From NCBI GenBank assembly GCA_015056045.1, contig SVGZ01000011.1, positions 1-64,000 on the forward strand: 64,000 nt of DNA. Direction: 5' to 3'. Under the pieces are notes generated by a model that was not told the DNA's origin, ran no database searches, and saw nothing but the letters and a program-made list of their open reading frames with translations. This document shows, one piece after another, positions 63,785-64,000 of the stretch; positions within the stretch are counted from its first letter, which is position 1, and every line of letters starts with the position of its first letter. Source of the DNA: Clostridiales bacterium (GTDB lineage: Bacteria; Bacillota; Clostridia; Christensenellales; Christensenellaceae). Both the position numbers and the translations under genes were made by a program.

Positions 63785-64000
63785 TGTTTGGATTTTTACA
63801 GTGGCTCGTCCGCGTGATCTATCTGCCGCTTCTTGGTGTTCGTGTCAAAGGTTTGGAAAACCTCGAAGGCAGCGAAGGTTCGATCATTTTTGCCAATCAT
63901 CTGAGCAACAACGATATTATCATTCTGCAGGTCGTCACCAAACAGAAACTCCGCATCATGGCAAAAGAAGAGGTCTTCAAGATCAAAATTTTTGCGCCGA
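63784..64000 (+). CDS. plsC: 1-acyl-sn-glycerol-3-phosphate acyltransferase, 5' part
   Basis: First 72 residues only; the gene runs off the right edge. MFGFLQWLVRVIYLPL followed by the catalytic NH-x4-D motif (NHLSNND, about residue 38). The cmk-plsC order is common in Clostridia, often followed by ispH/rpsA. Confidence 0.88.
   Translation, partial: MFGFLQWLVRVIYLPLLGVRVKGLENLEGSEGSIIFANHLSNNDIIILQVVTKQKLRIMAKEEVFKIKIFAP

Overview
The window comes from a spore-forming, Gram-positive Clostridia-type bacterium. It carries spoIIA/sigF, spoVA, spoIIIA, yunB, and the asp23-amaP-DUF2273-nusB order. Genes start after strong GGAGG-type ribosome sites, often on TTG. The giant BspA-like leucine-rich-repeat/Ig surface protein and the cytoplasmic glycosidases fit a gut or other host/plant-polymer niche, but genus cannot be read from the sequence. 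I saw no tRNA, rRNA, CRISPR array, prophage or insertion sequence.

Layout. 1-276: 5' part of a NifU-like scaffold gene (-). 471-5774 (-): housekeeping operon pyrH-frr-(69-aa PASTA-like ORF)-uppS-cdsA-dxr-rseP. 5984-6841 (+): amino-acid-type binding protein, apparently leaderless. 7113-9383 (+): serC-serA. 9428-10937 (+): GNAT, small ORF and sugar O-acetyltransferase. 10971-13942 (-): yhcH plus GH95-like glycosidase. 14071-19647 (-): corrinoid methyltransferase operon with two UroD-like methyltransferases, a corrinoid protein fused in frame to an AraC regulator, a DUF2284 protein and a RACo-type reductive activator. 19957-22559 (-): rpsO and pnp. 22937-36420 (+): giant secreted LRR/Ig-like protein interrupted by one in-frame TAG, then a 41-aa peptide gene. 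36565-37290 (-): yebC. 37392-42385 (-): class A PBP, 38-aa ORF, spoVAC-spoVAD-spoVAE, yunB. 42547-43951 (+): spoIIAA-spoIIAB-sigF. 44015-45129 (-): two cassette-like immunity-type genes (one barstar) flanked by duplicated 72-bp and 26-bp repeats. 45169-51495 (-): two GH2 paralogues separated by an 84-bp tandem-repeat array. 51755-54914: small ORF (+), metallo-beta-lactamase-fold protein (-) and YgiQ radical SAM protein (-). 55051-59476 (+): leader peptide and spoIIIAA-AH. 59571-64000 (+): asp23, amaP, DUF2273, nusB, TsaD-like, folD, cmk and the start of plsC.

How the genes work together. The sporulation loci cover forespore commitment (SpoIIA/SigF), the mother-cell-to-forespore channel (SpoIIIA) and dipicolinate uptake (SpoVA). 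pyrH-frr-uppS-cdsA-dxr-rseP couples translation recycling to lipid and isoprenoid precursor synthesis. The corrinoid operon has the parts of a methyl-transfer pathway: substrate methyltransferase, corrinoid carrier, second methyltransferase and Co(I) reactivator. Its substrate is unknown.

Most notable: (i) the only TAG stop among roughly 60 genes lies inside an Ig-like module of the giant protein, and the reading frame continues another 878 codons; (ii) the AraC-corrinoid fusion keeps an internal ribosome site and start for the corrinoid part; (iii) the immunity-gene cassettes with duplicated flanks; (iv) the 84-bp repeat array bounded by terminators; (v) several tightly coupled small ORFs.
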